From: Tachypleus tridentatus
Taxonomy: Eukaryota > Arthropoda > Merostomata > Xiphosura > Limulidae
Assembly: GCF_004210375.1 (NCBI RefSeq)
Contig: NW_027467782.1
Location: forward strand, 27,817,276-27,881,275
Direction: 5' to 3'
DNA length: 64,000 nucleotides
Within the stretch, counting starts at the first letter, position 1. Each line of letters begins with the position of its first letter. Below, piece after piece: positions 13,070 to 24,566 of this stretch. Below the pieces are notes generated by a model. It was not told where the DNA came from. It searched no databases and saw only the letters and a list, made by a program, of their open reading frames with translations. The position numbers and the translations under genes are program-made.

Positions 13070-13187
13070 TGTTTGTTTGCAGTTAAGCACAAAGCGACAC
13101 AATGGGCTATGTGTGCTTTGCCCACCACGGGTATCGAAACCCAGTTTCTAGTGTTCTAACTTCACAGATACACCATTTGGGCCACTC
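13070..13187 (-). repeat. SINE-B, minus orientation
   Basis: TTGTTTGTTTGCAGTTAAGC tail, AATGGGCTATGTGTGCTTTG, then CCCACCACGGGTATCGAAAC, which is the reverse complement of the SINE-B B-box region, ending near GTGTTCTAACTTCACAGATA. Confidence 0.85.
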
Positions 13188-13841
13188 GGATGTACATAGA
13201 TCTTTACTACCGTAACAGATGGATATACAGACATTGACGTTACCATTAAAAGTCTTCTAACTGCGAAAGCGCACACGAATCAAAATATTCAACCAACACC
13301 GTTCCAACTCATATTGTTTTATTTAACCATCTGTAATTCGTGTAGTGTATTATAAATTGTGATTGATGAATATGTAGCATTACAATTCTAGTTTATTGTA
13401 TTGTATGCATAAATATATTTTCCTTAATTTTCATTTCTCAAAAATAATAATAGTGTTTTTATTGCACCCTATAAGCTACTCTCTAAGTTTCATATTCTCA
13501 TGGGTCATGTGGACTTCGCAAAAATCTACTAAATCAAAAATACGATACCTTATATCCGAGAGCTTTCAAAAGGGACACATTTCGTTTTCATTGGCAAACT
13601 AGAAATAACCGTTTTGATTAGTTTCTGAGTGTTCATGAAGCAAAATAATCGTGAGGTATAACTACTGACAAAAAAGGGAACACTAAACAAATGTAATGGA
13701 ACAATAACCCGAAAATTATCATAAATAGATGACAGTTTATTACATTTTGCACTCCTTTATGATCAACAAAATTAACAATAAACTTATATGAGAACAATAC
13801 GCATTCACGTGTTCGTTGGAGCTCAACTTTCGTTTATAAAG

Positions 13842-13897
13842 TCCCCTCGGTGGGCTGAGCAGAAAGCCCTTTCAACTTTGCTATAAGAAAAACACCC
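13842..13897 (+). repeat. SINE-C, 3' fragment
   Basis: CCCCTCGGTGGGCTGAGCAG, then AAGCCCTTT, then TTTGCTATAAGAAAAACACC. This is the reverse complement of the SINE-C copy in minus orientation at 53117-53244, so the fragment is plus-oriented and lacks the tRNA-like head. Confidence 0.75.
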
Positions 13898-14635
13898 AAC
13901 GTTTATAAAAGACTCAATACTGAACTAATTTGGTGGGTATTTTCAAGGGCGGTCTTAGTCATTGTGAAGCCACGGGAGAATTCAATAAATGGGGATCCCA
14001 TAATGATGAGAAAAGTCAAAAGTATATTGACAAGCACAGCATCGGGGACCCTTCTATGTCTGATGAGCCGAGCAATTGGCGAGTTTGGGAAACAGGTAAG
14101 ACCACCGGTGAGTATTTGGGTTCTAAGATCTAACAAGCTCTTAATGAGCTTGATAGACAGAAGATCAGGAGCGCTAACAATGTTGTTTCTCTTTGCCCAA
14201 AGATACGCGGACACAGTCTTTTGTAAGGAAAGCTCGAAGCTACTTCAGTTAAAGATCCACAATCTTTCTATTAGAGCATTTTCCCATAACTCTCTAGACA
14301 TAGTTTCTAGTTTTATGCATTATCTTGACTTTAAAATGTCAAACTCATCAGAGATGTTGCCTGTGAGTATCATGCCGACATAAGAGTAATCTGTGTTACT
14401 GAATTTTGATGTGATATAAACATTCCAGCTTAAGATGTTTAACTAACTGATGGTTTACACTTATAAATTTACAAAAAATTATAAATCGTTTATAAACAAA
14501 AAAATTTCACTAGACAATTTCACATATCGTCATTAAAACTTCGTGTTAAAACATACAAAAAAGATTGTTTAACTTATGTCAGTAAAATAGTTAACTTGGC
14601 AAATTTTAACAGTTTTATTTAATTTTTTATTTCAG

Positions 14636-14701
14636 TTTATTCGCCACCAGATAACAACATCATTTGTCCATATGGATACATGTTAGGGAAAAGTGATTGC
14701 T
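14636..14701 (+). CDS. Exon 2A: start of the cysteine-rich module
   Basis: A 66-nt exon between TTTTATTTCAG and T|GTAAGT. In phase 1 it reads VYSPPDNNIICPYGYMLGKS and then DC. It supplies two cysteines of the extracellular cysteine-rich module and joins in phase 1 to exon 3 (CPPGQF...). No copy of this exon is present in the downstream duplicate, so this is the only exon 2 in the window. Confidence 0.75.
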
Positions 14702-15112
14702 GTAAGTTGTGAATAATGATATACTTTTTTTTTCTTTTTTTCTGGAAAAAATTCTGTTTCGTAGACACATGTGTTTTCATTAATTTAAAGATAAAACATG
14801 AAGTACATTTGGATTCATCACAACTCAAATGCTTCTATTGAAACCTTGTAAAGTGTTTTTGTTAGTATATTTCTTCAAGTATATTTTTCACGACAGGATG
14901 ATGAAAAATCGCTTGAATTTTAATTTCTTTTACACAGAGACGCAAAATAATATGTGAAGTAAGCAATATATGTAATAAACTTTTTGTGACTTTCAGTTAA
15001 AACGAAATATCACACTACAAAAATACCTGTGCTAATTACATTATCACATGAAAGATTACCAGTTAGGTAAAATTTCTATAAGACCTACAACTTACTATAC
15101 GTTATGAAAATA

Positions 15113-15245
15113 GCAAGGTTTCCTAGTGGATAGCGTTGCGGTCTACTATTCAAATGGCTCCAGGTTCATTTGTTTTCAACTATTCGTTGCATCGTGTTTC
15201 AGAATAAGTTTACAAAAACACAACAAATGCCCACAAAATGTTAAC
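15113..15245. repeat. Possible tRNA-like repeat fragment
   Basis: The opening GGTTTCCTAGTGGATAGCGT resembles a tRNA D-arm/A-box, and CCAGGTTCATT follows. The sequence TTGCATC..TTTCAGAATAA.TTTA at about 15187-15215 recurs in reverse orientation near 41820-41850. The family is not defined from two copies. Confidence 0.3.
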
Positions 15246-15349
15246 AAAAACATGAATAAATGTATTGCGGAAAATATCCCACATAAGAAACATTTTTCAA
15301 ATATTTAAATTGTGGTATTACTGTGAAAAAGAGGTTACTTTATGAAAAT

Positions 15350-15472
15350 AACCACCAATGGTACTGCGGTTTGTCAGAAGACTCACACCGCTAGAAATCG
15401 GGTTTCGATACCCGTTGAGATCAGATCACTGATAGCCTAATGTGGAGCTTTGTGCTTAATTCCAAATAAACA
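15350..15472 (+). repeat. SINE-B copy
   Basis: GGTACTGCGGTTTGTCAGAA head, CTAGAAATCGGGTTTCGATA and CCCGTTGAG B-box region, tail GCTTTGTGCTTAATTCCAAA followed by TAAACAG. It lies in intron 2 immediately before the point where similarity with copy B begins (about 15473). Confidence 0.85.
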
Positions 15473-15990
15473 GACTAAGTTATGGAAACTATTTTATTAA
15501 TTAGTAAATATTAAACCATACTAAATGTTTCATAATTTAACACAGAGTGAAGTTAAAATACATTTTAACCTTTTGTAAGAAAAATCTTGGAAAGTGTTTT
15601 CATTATTATGGAAACTGTAGAATATCGATTAAGATACAAAATCAGAATTTTTAATTTATTTTTGTGTATTTTAAGGTACCAAGAATACATCGATCTGTTA
15701 TACATAAAAATATATTTTTCATATATATATACACATAAACACTATTTCAAATTGATCTTCACTAATTTTTTTCTGTACGTTCGATGTATCTGACGATTCT
15801 TTTGGAAAATATGTTAACAAAGCAGCTTTTAGAGAAAACTTATAAATACTATAACTTATTTATCTATAAAACTAAATGTTTACGAGCTTGTGTTGGTTCT
15901 GTTACATGATTTAATTTCCTTGCTTTTGTCAAATTCGTGGTGTTTAGGATATGGTTAAATACATACGTTAAAATTATTCCTTTCATTAAG

Positions 15991-16148
15991 TTCCCTGCCC
16001 TCCTGGACAGTTCAGAAGCAAAAAACAGGAAGAATGTGTCCCGTGTCCCAAGGATCATTATAGTGATTATTTTGGATCATACAAATGTTCGGCTTGTCCT
16101 GAAAAACAATTTACAAACCCGGAGCCTCTTCACGGGATGCATGTAAAC
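15991..16148 (+). pseudogene. Exon 3A: cysteine-rich module, 1-nt frameshift relative to copy B
   Basis: Acceptor TCCTTTCATTAAG at 15990. The frame reads FPCPPGQFRSKKQ, then EECVPCPKDHYSDYF, then GSYKCSACPEKQFTNP. The CPxGxF...CxPCPxxxYSD...CxxCPxxxFT spacing is the GCC2_GCC3/ephrin-receptor-like cysteine pattern. After FTNP this copy has CCC where copy B has CCCC (near 16115). It therefore reads EPLHGMHVN, loses the final GASSRDAC cysteine, and ends in phase 0. Splicing to exon 4 would then give stop after three codons (HPS*). It is either a true break producing a soluble truncated protein or a homopolymer error in the assembly; copy B gives the expected phase 1. Donor GTAAGT at 16149. Confidence 0.75.
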
Positions 16149-17760
16149 GTAAGTTTTATTACATACTTATAACCGCACTAAGAACCACTTTGTCTCAGGT
16201 ATATTTAGAAATTCTATTGCTGCAAATGCTTAACTTTCAAATAACTTTAGATATTCTAGTCAGTATCATTAACAAGTCATGTTATTTATGTAGTTTAATA
16301 TTATCCACTTCTTATATTGTGAATAAACCAACTTACGTTATGAACTTAATACCAAGTTCAGACAAGTGACCTGTTTCTACTATTCAAACAAATTATTTTG
16401 TTGAGATTTTATTCTTTGGTACTCCTGATTTTATTAGATTTTTGTTTGAAACAGAGGTTTGACTGGTTTTGTTTCGATGTTCTATATCAGTTACCTTTTA
16501 AGATTTTATTTTTTCTTTTTTGTTAGTTTTAATGTAACTTAAGTTATTTTTATTATCACTGTTTGTTCTTAATTTTCTCCGACTTTCATGTTTTTTTTTG
16601 TTTAAAAATACGTTTGTTTTTCTAACGATCTGAATTATACGTTCTCACAATACAGAATATAAAATACAGTAGCGTATTGTTGTATTTGCAAGTTATGGCA
16701 CATTAGGCCACATGCTTAGCATCTTATATCCGAATGATTACAAAAAAGTTCCGAAATAAAAATGTTCTTGTGTCATGGTTGGTAACTACGTAGAAGTGAG
16801 GACAATGTTTTAAAAGGGGCTCAGTTTTCCAATAAATCAGCAAAAAACTTCAGAATTCGACAAGTTAGGAGTATAGGGGGCTCTAATCTATCCTGGACAA
16901 CTTCATCATTTATTATGATTACTGAAGAGAAGAAACAATTGAAAAACAACATAATTGTGATGAAGCTGACACATATTTCTATTGTTTACAGAGTAATAAA
17001 CAATAATTTGACTTAACAAAGGATTATAGGCTAAAGGTTTACAAATCAGCAACTGTTTTCATTTGGCAAATGATTGAAATAGTGGGAATCAAACTATATC
17101 TTCAAAGTCCACAGTGTAACGATACAATGGACATTTATTCATTTAGCCGTTTTAAAATTGGTATTAGAATCCGATATACAGAGAAGAGTAAAATTTGAAA
17201 AGTGTTTCTGGTCAAAACTGACATAATCAGCGGCTACTAATAATGGTAATGAAATTGAGTACGATCGGAACAGCCCCTCTAGCTTGTAATACTTACAGTT
17301 AATTGGACAGATTTTTAATTTTAATTCAGACAAAACTGAAGCAGAAAATATAAACTCAATGGAACAAAAATTGTACAGCCACCCTCTGAAACATTCTTCG
17401 TACGTCTATGATTTTGGACAAAAAAATTTAGTAAAACTCCATAAATAAGTATTTATATAAATGTTTGTACAATGATCTCTATATATAGGATGTCTTTTCG
17501 ACACATTTATTTAAAAAAAAGATGCTATATATCTGATTTAATAAAAACATCTTCTGTAATTTAAGTTACGACTAGGTTTTAACAAATGGTTTCGGTGCTT
17601 CATTCCCGTTGGTTTCCTTTAGTTATAGGTATTGAAATTGTTAATGAGTTGAAATTAAATATTTTTCGCAGGTTAAATATTACCCAACTGGTGCGACTTG
17701 AAAACATTTATTAAGAAACGATATCAATGTTAAACAATGATAATATTGTTTTAATTTCAG

Positions 17761-17839
17761 CATCCCTCATAGAAAAGTTATTTACGCCTCCACTTGTTTT
17801 TGCCACGGTGGGAATACCACTTCTAATACTTTTATTATG
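17761..17839 (+). CDS. Exon 4A: transmembrane segment
   Basis: A 79-nt exon between TTTTAATTTCAG and ATG|GTAAGC. Entered in phase 1 it reads SLIEKLFTPP then LVFATVGIPLLILLL, a hydrophobic helix that continues three residues into exon 5 before the stop-transfer RKR. It enters in phase 1 and leaves in phase 2, which matches exon 3B exactly and exon 3A only if the missing base is restored. Nearly identical to exon 4B at 23197. Confidence 0.8.
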
Positions 17840-18518
17840 GTAAGCATGATATTTTTGTTGGTTTAATTTGTTTATTGTTAGGTGGTACAGAGGCATCCAA
17901 TGGGATCGAATTCCCTCAAGTTTATAGCTAATTGGTTGGGCAGGGTAACATTTTGGATATATTTCAATATCTGTATGGTTTGTTATAAATATTTTGAAAT
18001 TGATATCTTATAAAGTAAATTTTAAATGGCACTTATGAGTTTTATACTGATTAAATATTTCTAACATGTAATAGGCTTACGAATAAGGAAGGTGTGGAGT
18101 TTTACAACTATGAAATTAAACTCGAATTTTTAACTAGAACTTACAGTGGGTGAAACAATTTAGATTTAACTGCTTATTATCAGTATTCGTCAGAAATATT
18201 TAATCACCACCTAATTCGTTTAATGTACAATTAATATTTTCATTTTAATTTCTTTCCCTGATTTAGAATATGATTTAAAATTGTTCTCTAAGAACAGAAC
18301 TCTGCGACGTTGATTAAAGCAATTAAGAATCTTATTATGAAACGTGTCAATTGCCAGTGTACTAATATTCTATTGAAATATTGTAATGACGTTAAAGTTG
18401 TACAAATTATATTAAGATTGCTGCTACTTATTGGTTAGCTCATGTTACTTTTGATACAAGTGTATTGATAATCATAGCTACAGACATGTTTATCAAAATT
18501 AAACTGTTCATTTTTCAG

Positions 18519-18705
18519 TATTATAATTCGTAAACGAGAGAGTCTCAAAGTATTACTGCGTTGTCAAGACAGGAATTCAGGAAAAGAAAGAAACTTCAAT
18601 TTTGTAAAATATTCACCAATTAGAGATTCTAGTGTAGAACGTGTGGAAGATGCAGAAAAATCTACAAGAAGTTCTACAACGACAAATTTATCAGAAATTT
18701 GTGAC
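18519..18705 (+). CDS. Exon 5: juxtamembrane cytoplasmic segment (single copy)
   Basis: A 187-nt exon, CATTTTTCAG acceptor and GAC|GTGAGT donor. It completes the Cys codon split with exon 4 and continues IIIRKRESLKVLLRCQDR. The rest is a hydrophilic Ser/Thr-rich segment ending STTTNLSEICD. The basic RKR after the hydrophobic run fits a type I orientation. It ends in phase 0, which matches the GATAAC start of exon 6B. The equivalent region has been deleted from copy B (junction about 23578), so this is the only exon 5. Confidence 0.78.
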
Positions 18706-18880
18706 GTGAGTGTTAAGAAATTTTGTTCAAGATCTTATTAAGTAATTATACAATGAATACAAAATGTAAGTTGCTTTTTGTTAGTGTGAAGCATAAGCCC
18801 ATCAAACGAAATCCGGTTTTAGTATTATAAGCCTTCAGATTGGACACTGAGGTACTGGAGAAAAAACTTGAAATATACAG

Positions 18881-19055
18881 TGGCGAGATCGAATCTCGTC
18901 ATCGAACATGACTGTCATTACAGCCTTATAGCCATTATACTGTGACGATCAGTTTCACTGTTCATTAATAAATAGTAGCACATGTCTTGTCTGTCACTTA
19001 AAATTAGGGACGGATAGCGAAGATAACCCTAGGCTTGTACAAAATTCAACAACAA
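18881..19055 (+). repeat. SINE-A, decayed
   Basis: Family body recognisable by TATACTGTGACGATCAGTTT, TTCATTAATAAATAGTAGC, TTAGGGACGGATAG and AGGCTTGTACAAAATTCAAC. The tRNA-like head is badly eroded. Confidence 0.7.
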
Positions 19056-19640
19056 CAAAAACAATAAAACCGATACAAAAGTTATCTGTATCACTCGTCG
19101 TTAGATTGAAAGCAGCTAGCCAACACACCAGCCGTCACACATACTTGAACTACTAATATCGAATTATGGGACTTCATCGTCACTCTTATAACACACTCAT
19201 AGACAGAAAATCTAGAGAGTAAATTCGCAGTAATGGATTTAGAACTGTGCGCCCATTCTAGCTGCTAAGGCACATTTGACAAGTGATTATATCAAATTGA
19301 CCGAAACAATAATCTTAAAATGTACCATATCAAATACTAAATCTACTGATACAAAATACACATTGCCAACGGACTGAATCCCGGAAAAGACGTACTTTAT
19401 AAGTATTCTTCTCACACTTTAATAAATATTTAATTTATATTCTAATTTGAATATACAGACTCAAGACCACTCTTATGGAATGACAAATCATTGTTCTGAA
19501 TAAGATTCAAATTTGCTTCAAGTTTGACTCTTTGACTTTAAGGAATTAGTTCATCAACGTATTTTTTGTGATATTCAAGATTGTTTTATTACATTTTATT
19601 ATTAAATTAGGTTGAAGTTTGTCTTTACGACCTCAAGGTA

Positions 19641-19845
19641 GGCCTGACATGGCCAGATGATTAAGGTACTCGACTCTCAATGTGAGAGGCGGGGACTTGA
19701 ATCCCCGTCTCCTTCTAGCTATCGGGATGTTAAAAAGTTACGGTCAAATCCACTATTTGTTTGTAAAAGAGTAGCCCAAGAGTTGACGGCTGGTGGTAAT
19801 AACTAGGTGCCTTCCTCTATTCTTTCACTGCTACATTATAGAATT
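19641..19845 (+). repeat. SINE-A copy with variant 3' part
   Basis: GGCCTGACATGGCCAGATGA head, then GTAAAAGAGTAGCCCAAGAG and TTGACGGCTGGTGGTAATAA. After CTGCTACATTATAGA the usual GGGACGGCTAG tail is replaced by TTTTAACATCGAAG. A similar replacement is seen in the SINE-A at 40195, so this may be a subfamily. Confidence 0.8.
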
Positions 19846-20490
19846 TTAACATCGAAGTTTTTAAGTGAAATGAAAAAACAAACGACTTTTAGGAAGTTGT
19901 TCATCACCGTATGAACAAGATATTTAAGATATTTTTTAATATTTCAATAGTAAATAAATAATATAAATTCGTTTTACAGTCTCAGATATATGAACATTAA
20001 CTTAGTAGCTAAAGTTTCCATTACGTCTTTCCTGCATTACAAGTTTTGGTGGACCAGTTTTTAACTGTTTTGCTACTCGTTTGTCACGTACACAACGTGA
20101 AGTTAGCTGTGAAGTTAAGATGAACGTAAACTGATATTGATAAATCATCATAAGCGCTGAAAGTAATTTGGCATTAATCACTTTTTCTGTATTTTAATAC
20201 TGATCGAAATTTCTTTATTTTCTTAAAATGACAAACCACTATATATCTATATATAGGACAGATTAATATTTACACTAAATATTGCTAGAGGAAAATGTTA
20301 AAACCCACACATCTGATATTTAAAATGAAATGAGTTTAATGTATTTTTAACATCAATGTTAATTTGATGTACATTTGAGTTACTTAATTACGAATGTTTT
20401 TCTGTTAAATAAGGATATTATTTATTTTATGTGACCGATTTTGTTTCAGACAAATATATTATTAACATATTTTTGTGTTTATTTCACAAG

Positions 20491-20808
20491 GATAACAAAA
20501 CCCAATGATTTCAAGTGATCTTACAAAAGTGAAATTGATGGATTGCCGAAAACTGAAATTATCAACCAACTCTTTAAACCTGTCGATGAGAATCATTCAA
20601 AAACATTTCCATTACCTGCAGAATCAAAACAAAACCTCCTACACTTCAATATACACTCTCTAAACTCACAGCTCTCGCAGATTTTCTTTGCCAGAATTCA
20701 GAGTATAGAATTAAAATCAACCGAACTTCAATTGCACCTCTTCTTCAAAAGAGCCACAAAGAAATTTATCATATAAAGTAAAACCGAAGTTGAAAATATA
20801 CAAACACC
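20491..20808 (+). pseudogene. Exon 6A: truncated and frameshifted last exon
   Basis: Acceptor TTTATTTCACAAG at 20490 is the same as for exon 6B. The in-frame reading is DNKTQ followed by TGA, where copy B continues open for 149 residues. Further on, PKTEIINQLFKPVDENHSK and FPLPAESK are recognisable, then another frame change. Similarity to exon 6B stops at about 20806 inside ACCTTA and switches directly into exon 1-like sequence, marking the tandem-duplication junction. If exon 5 spliced here the protein would end five residues later without the NPKY tail. Confidence 0.75.
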
Positions 20809-20912
20809 TTACAATTATAGACGTTCAAGCTTTCGATAAGGGTGACTACAGCGGTAATGTAATTTACTGAAAAGAAGACATCAGGTCACAAACCAAACAA
20901 CAAATTGTTGGA
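20806..20912 (+). pseudogene. Exon 1B: truncated Ig-domain exon fragment
   Basis: Corresponds to about 12669-12775 of exon 1A (GACGTTCAAGCTTTCGATA, ACATCAGG.CACAAACCAAAC). The Ig-fold Cys of DYNC is changed to Ser (AGC) and the Trp codon after IY is TGA, so it is not coding. No start codon or signal peptide is present because the duplication break fell inside the exon. Confidence 0.85.
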
Positions 20913-21432
20913 CACAAACTAAGTTATGGAAACTATTTTATTAATTAGTAAATATTAAACCATATTAAATGTTTCATAATTTCACACAGAGTGAATTTAA
21001 AACACAAATAAACCTTTTATATGAAAAATCTTGGAAAGTGTTTTCATTGTTATGAAAACTGTAGAATATCGTTTGAGATGCGAAATCAGAATTTTTAATT
21101 TATTTTTGTGTATTTTTAAGGTAACAATAATACATAGATCTGCAATACATAAAATATATTTTTCATATATATACACCTAAACACTATTTCAAATTGATCT
21201 TCACTAATTTTTTTCTGTACGTTCGATGTATCTGACGATTCTTTTGGAAAATATGTTAACAAAGCAGCTTTTAGAGAAAACTTATAAATACTATAACTTA
21301 TTTATCTATAAAACTAAATGTTTACGAGCTTGTGTTGGTTCTGTTACATGATTTAATTCCCTTGCTTTTGTCAAATTCGTGGTGTTTAGGATATGGTTAA
21401 ATACATACGTTAAAATTATTCCTTTCATTAAG

Positions 21433-21591
21433 TTCCCTGCCCTCCTGGACAGTTCAGAAGCAAAAAACAGGAAGAATGTGTCCCGTGTCTCAAGGATCAT
21501 TACAGTGATTATTTTGGATCCTGCAAATGTTCGGCTTGTCCTGAAAGACGATTTACAAACCCCGGAGCCTCTTCACGGGATGCATGTAAAC
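21433..21591 (+). CDS. Exon 3B: intact cysteine-rich module exon
   Basis: A 159-nt exon, TTTCATTAAG acceptor and AAAC|GTAAGT donor. With CCCC near 21557 it keeps frame through RRFTNPGASSRDACK and ends in phase 1, as required by exon 4. Cysteine spacing is that of a GCC2_GCC3/ephrin-receptor-like repeat. One difference from copy A is Cys instead of Tyr in GSCKC (TGC versus TAC), which gives an odd number of cysteines. Copy B has no usable exon 1 or 2, so it can be included only by splicing from exon 2A. Confidence 0.7.
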
Positions 21592-23196
21592 GTAAGTTTT
21601 ATTACATACTTATAACCGCACTAAGAACCACTTTGTCTCAGGTATATTTATAAATTCTATTGCTGCAAATGCTTAACTTTCAAATAACTTTAGATATTTT
21701 AGTCAGTATCATTAACAAGTCATGTTATTTATGTAGTTTAATATTATCCACTTCTTATATTGTGAATAAACCAACATACGTTATGAACTTAATACCAAGT
21801 TCAGACCAGTGACCTGTTTCTACTATTCAAACAAATTATTTTGTTGAGATTTTATTCTTTGGTACTCCTGATTTTATTAGATTTTTGTTTGAAACAGAGG
21901 TTTGACTGGTTTTTGTTTCGATGTTCTATATCAGTTACCTTTTAAGATTTTATTTTTTCTTATTTGTTAGTTTTAATGTAACTTAAGTTATTTTTATTAT
22001 CACTGTTTGTTCCTAATTTTCTCCGACTTTCATGTTTTTTTTTTAAATACATTTGTTTTTCTAACGATCTGAATTATACGTTCTCACAATACAGAATATA
22101 AAATATAGTAGCGTATTGTTGTATTTGCAAGTTATGGCACATTAGGCCACATGCTTAGCATCTTATATCCGAATGATTACAAAAAATTCCGAAATAAAAA
22201 TGTTCTTGTGTCATGGTTGGTAACTACGTAGAAGTGAGGACAATGTTTTAAAAGGGGCTCAGTTTTCCAATAAATCAGCAAAAAACTTCAGAATTCGACA
22301 AGTTAGGAGTATAGGGGCTCTAATCTATCCTGGACAACTTCATCATTTATTATGATTACTGAAGAGAAGAAACAATTGAAAAACAACATAATTGTGATGA
22401 AGCTGACACATATTTCTATTGTTTACAGAGTAATAAACAATAATTTGACTTAACAAAGGATTATAGGCTAAAGGTTTACAAATCAGCAACTGTTTTCATT
22501 TGGCAAATGATTGAAATAGTGGGAATCAAACTATATCTTCAAAGTCCACAGTGTAACGATACAATGGACATTTATTCATTTAGCCGTTTTAAAATTGGTA
22601 TTAGAATCCGATATACAGAGAAGAGTAAAATTTGAAAAGTGTTTCTGGTCAAAACTGACATAATCAGCGGCTACTAATAATGGTAATGAAATTGAGTACG
22701 ATCGGAACAGCCCCTCTAGCTTGTAATACTTACAGTTAATTGGACAGATTTTTAATTTTAATTCAGACAAAACTGAAGCAGAAAATATAAACTCAATGGA
22801 ACAAAATTGTACAGCCACCCTCTGAAACATTCTTCGTACGTCTATGATTTTGGACAAAAAAATTTAGTAAAACTCCATAAATAAGTATTTATATAAATGT
22901 TTGTACAATGATCTCTATATATAGGATGTCTTTTCGACACATTTATTTTAAAAAAAAGATGCTATATATCTGATTTAATAAAAACATCTTCTGTAATTTA
23001 AGTTACGACTAGGTTTTAACAAATGGTTTCGGTGCTTCATTCCCGTTGGTTTCCTTTAGTTATAGGTATTGAAATTGTTAATGAGTTGAAATTAAATATT
23101 TTCGCAGGTTAAATATTACCCAACTGGTGCGACTTGAAAACATTTATTAAGAAACGATATCAATGTTAAACAATGATAATATTGTTTTAATTTCAG

Positions 23197-23275
23197 CATC
23201 CCTCATAGAAAAGTTATTTACTCCTCCACTTGTTTTTGCCACGGTGGGAATACCACTTCTAATACTTTTATTATG
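23197..23275 (+). CDS. Exon 4B: transmembrane segment, duplicate copy
   Basis: Same length and splice sites as exon 4A and almost identical in sequence. The coding change is neutral (ACT for ACG). Copy B has no exon 5; splicing to exon 6B from phase 2 would read WITKSQ and stop. The product would be a membrane-anchored receptor with almost no cytoplasmic tail. Confidence 0.65.
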
Positions 23276-23587
23276 GTAAGCATAATATTTTTGTTGGTTT
23301 AATTTGTTTATTGTTAGGTGGTACAGAGGCATCCAATAGGATCGAATTCCCTCAAGTTTATAGGTAACGAGTTTTATACAGATTAAATATTTCTAACATG
23401 TAATAGGCTTACGAATAAGGAAGGTGTGGAGTTTTAGAACTATGCAATTAAACTCGAATTTTTAACTAGAACTTACAGTGGGTGAAACAATTTAGATTCA
23501 AGTGTTAATTATCCGTATTCGTTAGAAATATAAACTCACTAGCTAACTCATTTAATATGCAATTAATATTTTCGTTTTATTTCTTTT

Positions 23588-23680
23588 TCACTATTTATTT
23601 GTAAAGAGTTGCCCAAGAGTTGACGGCTGGTGGTAATAACTAGGTGCCTTCCCTCTATTCTTTCACTGCTACATTATAGA
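23588..23680 (+). repeat. SINE-A remnant, duplicated with the locus
   Basis: TTTGTAAAGAGTTGCCCAAG and TTGACGGCTGGTGGTAATAA correspond to the inner part of the SINE-A at 19641-19845. Its head was removed by the deletion that also removed exon 5. Confidence 0.8.
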
Positions 23681-24177
23681 ATTTTAACATCGAAGTCTTT
23701 AGGTGAAATGAAAAAACAAACGACTTTTAAGAAGTTGTTCATCACCGTATGATATTTAAGATATTTTTAAATATTTCAATAGTAAATAAATAATATGAAT
23801 TCGTTTTACAGTCTGAGATATATGAACAATAACTTAGTAGCTAAAGTTTCTATTACGTCCTTCCTGTATTACAAGTTTTGGTGGACCAGTTTTTAACTGT
23901 TTTGCTACTCGGTTGTCACGTACACAAAGTGAGTTAGCTGTGAAGTTAAGATGAACGTAAACTGATATTGATAAATCATCATAAGCGCTGAAAGTAATTT
24001 GGCATTAATCACTTTTTCTGTATTTTAATACTGATCGAAATTTCTTTATTTTCTTAAAATGACAAACCACTATATATCTATATATAGGACAGATTAATAT
24101 TTACACTAAATATTGCTAGAGGAAAATATTAAAACCCACACATCTGATATTTAAAATGAAATGAGTTTAAATTGATT

Positions 24178-24426
24178 TTGTTTTGAAATTTTAAGTTACT
24201 CGAGGGCTATCTGTGCTAGCCGTCCCTAATTTAGCAGTGTAAGACTAGAGGCAAGGCAGCTAGTCATTATCACCCACCGCCAACTCTTGGGCTACTCTTT
24301 TACCAACAAATAGTGGGATTGACCGTAACATTATAACGCCACCACATGGGAGGGCAGCACGTTTAGCGCGACGCGGGCGCGAACCCGCGACCCTAGATTA
24401 CGAAGAGCACGCCTTTTGAGGCCGTG
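24178..24426 (-). mobile_element. SINE-A inserted only in copy B
   Basis: Reverse-oriented SINE-A: GTTACTCGAGGGCTATCTGT, GCTAGCCGTCCCTAATTTAG, AACTCTTGGGCTACTCTTTT, GGCGCGAACCCGCGACCCTA. The matching position in copy A (about 20335-20345) has no insert, so the insertion followed the duplication. Confidence 0.9.
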
Positions 24427-24566
24427 TATTTTAAACATCAATATTAATACATTTGAGTTACCTAATTACGAATGTTTTTCCGTTAAATAAGGATATTATT
24501 TATTTTACGTGACTGATTTTGTTTCAGACAAATATATTATTAATATATTTTTGTTTATTTCACAAG

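Larger units (their letters stand above)
12790..14635 (+). other. Intron 1 of the Ig receptor-like gene
   Basis: Bounded by GTAGAT at 12790 and TTTTTTATTTCAG at 14635. It contains a SINE-B (minus) at 13070-13187, a SINE-C piece at 13842-13897, and a stop-poor segment at about 13903-14383 that is open in several frames but has no recognised motif. Confidence 0.65.

Noticed and set aside
14637..14828. 63-codon minus-strand frame over exon 2
   Set aside because: Antisense to exon 2, which is supported by splice sites and phase.
16021..16146. Short open frames on both strands over exons 3A and 3B (also at 21306-21615)
   Set aside because: Out-of-frame shadows of the cysteine-rich exon; the spliced frame is supported by cysteine spacing and splice phase.
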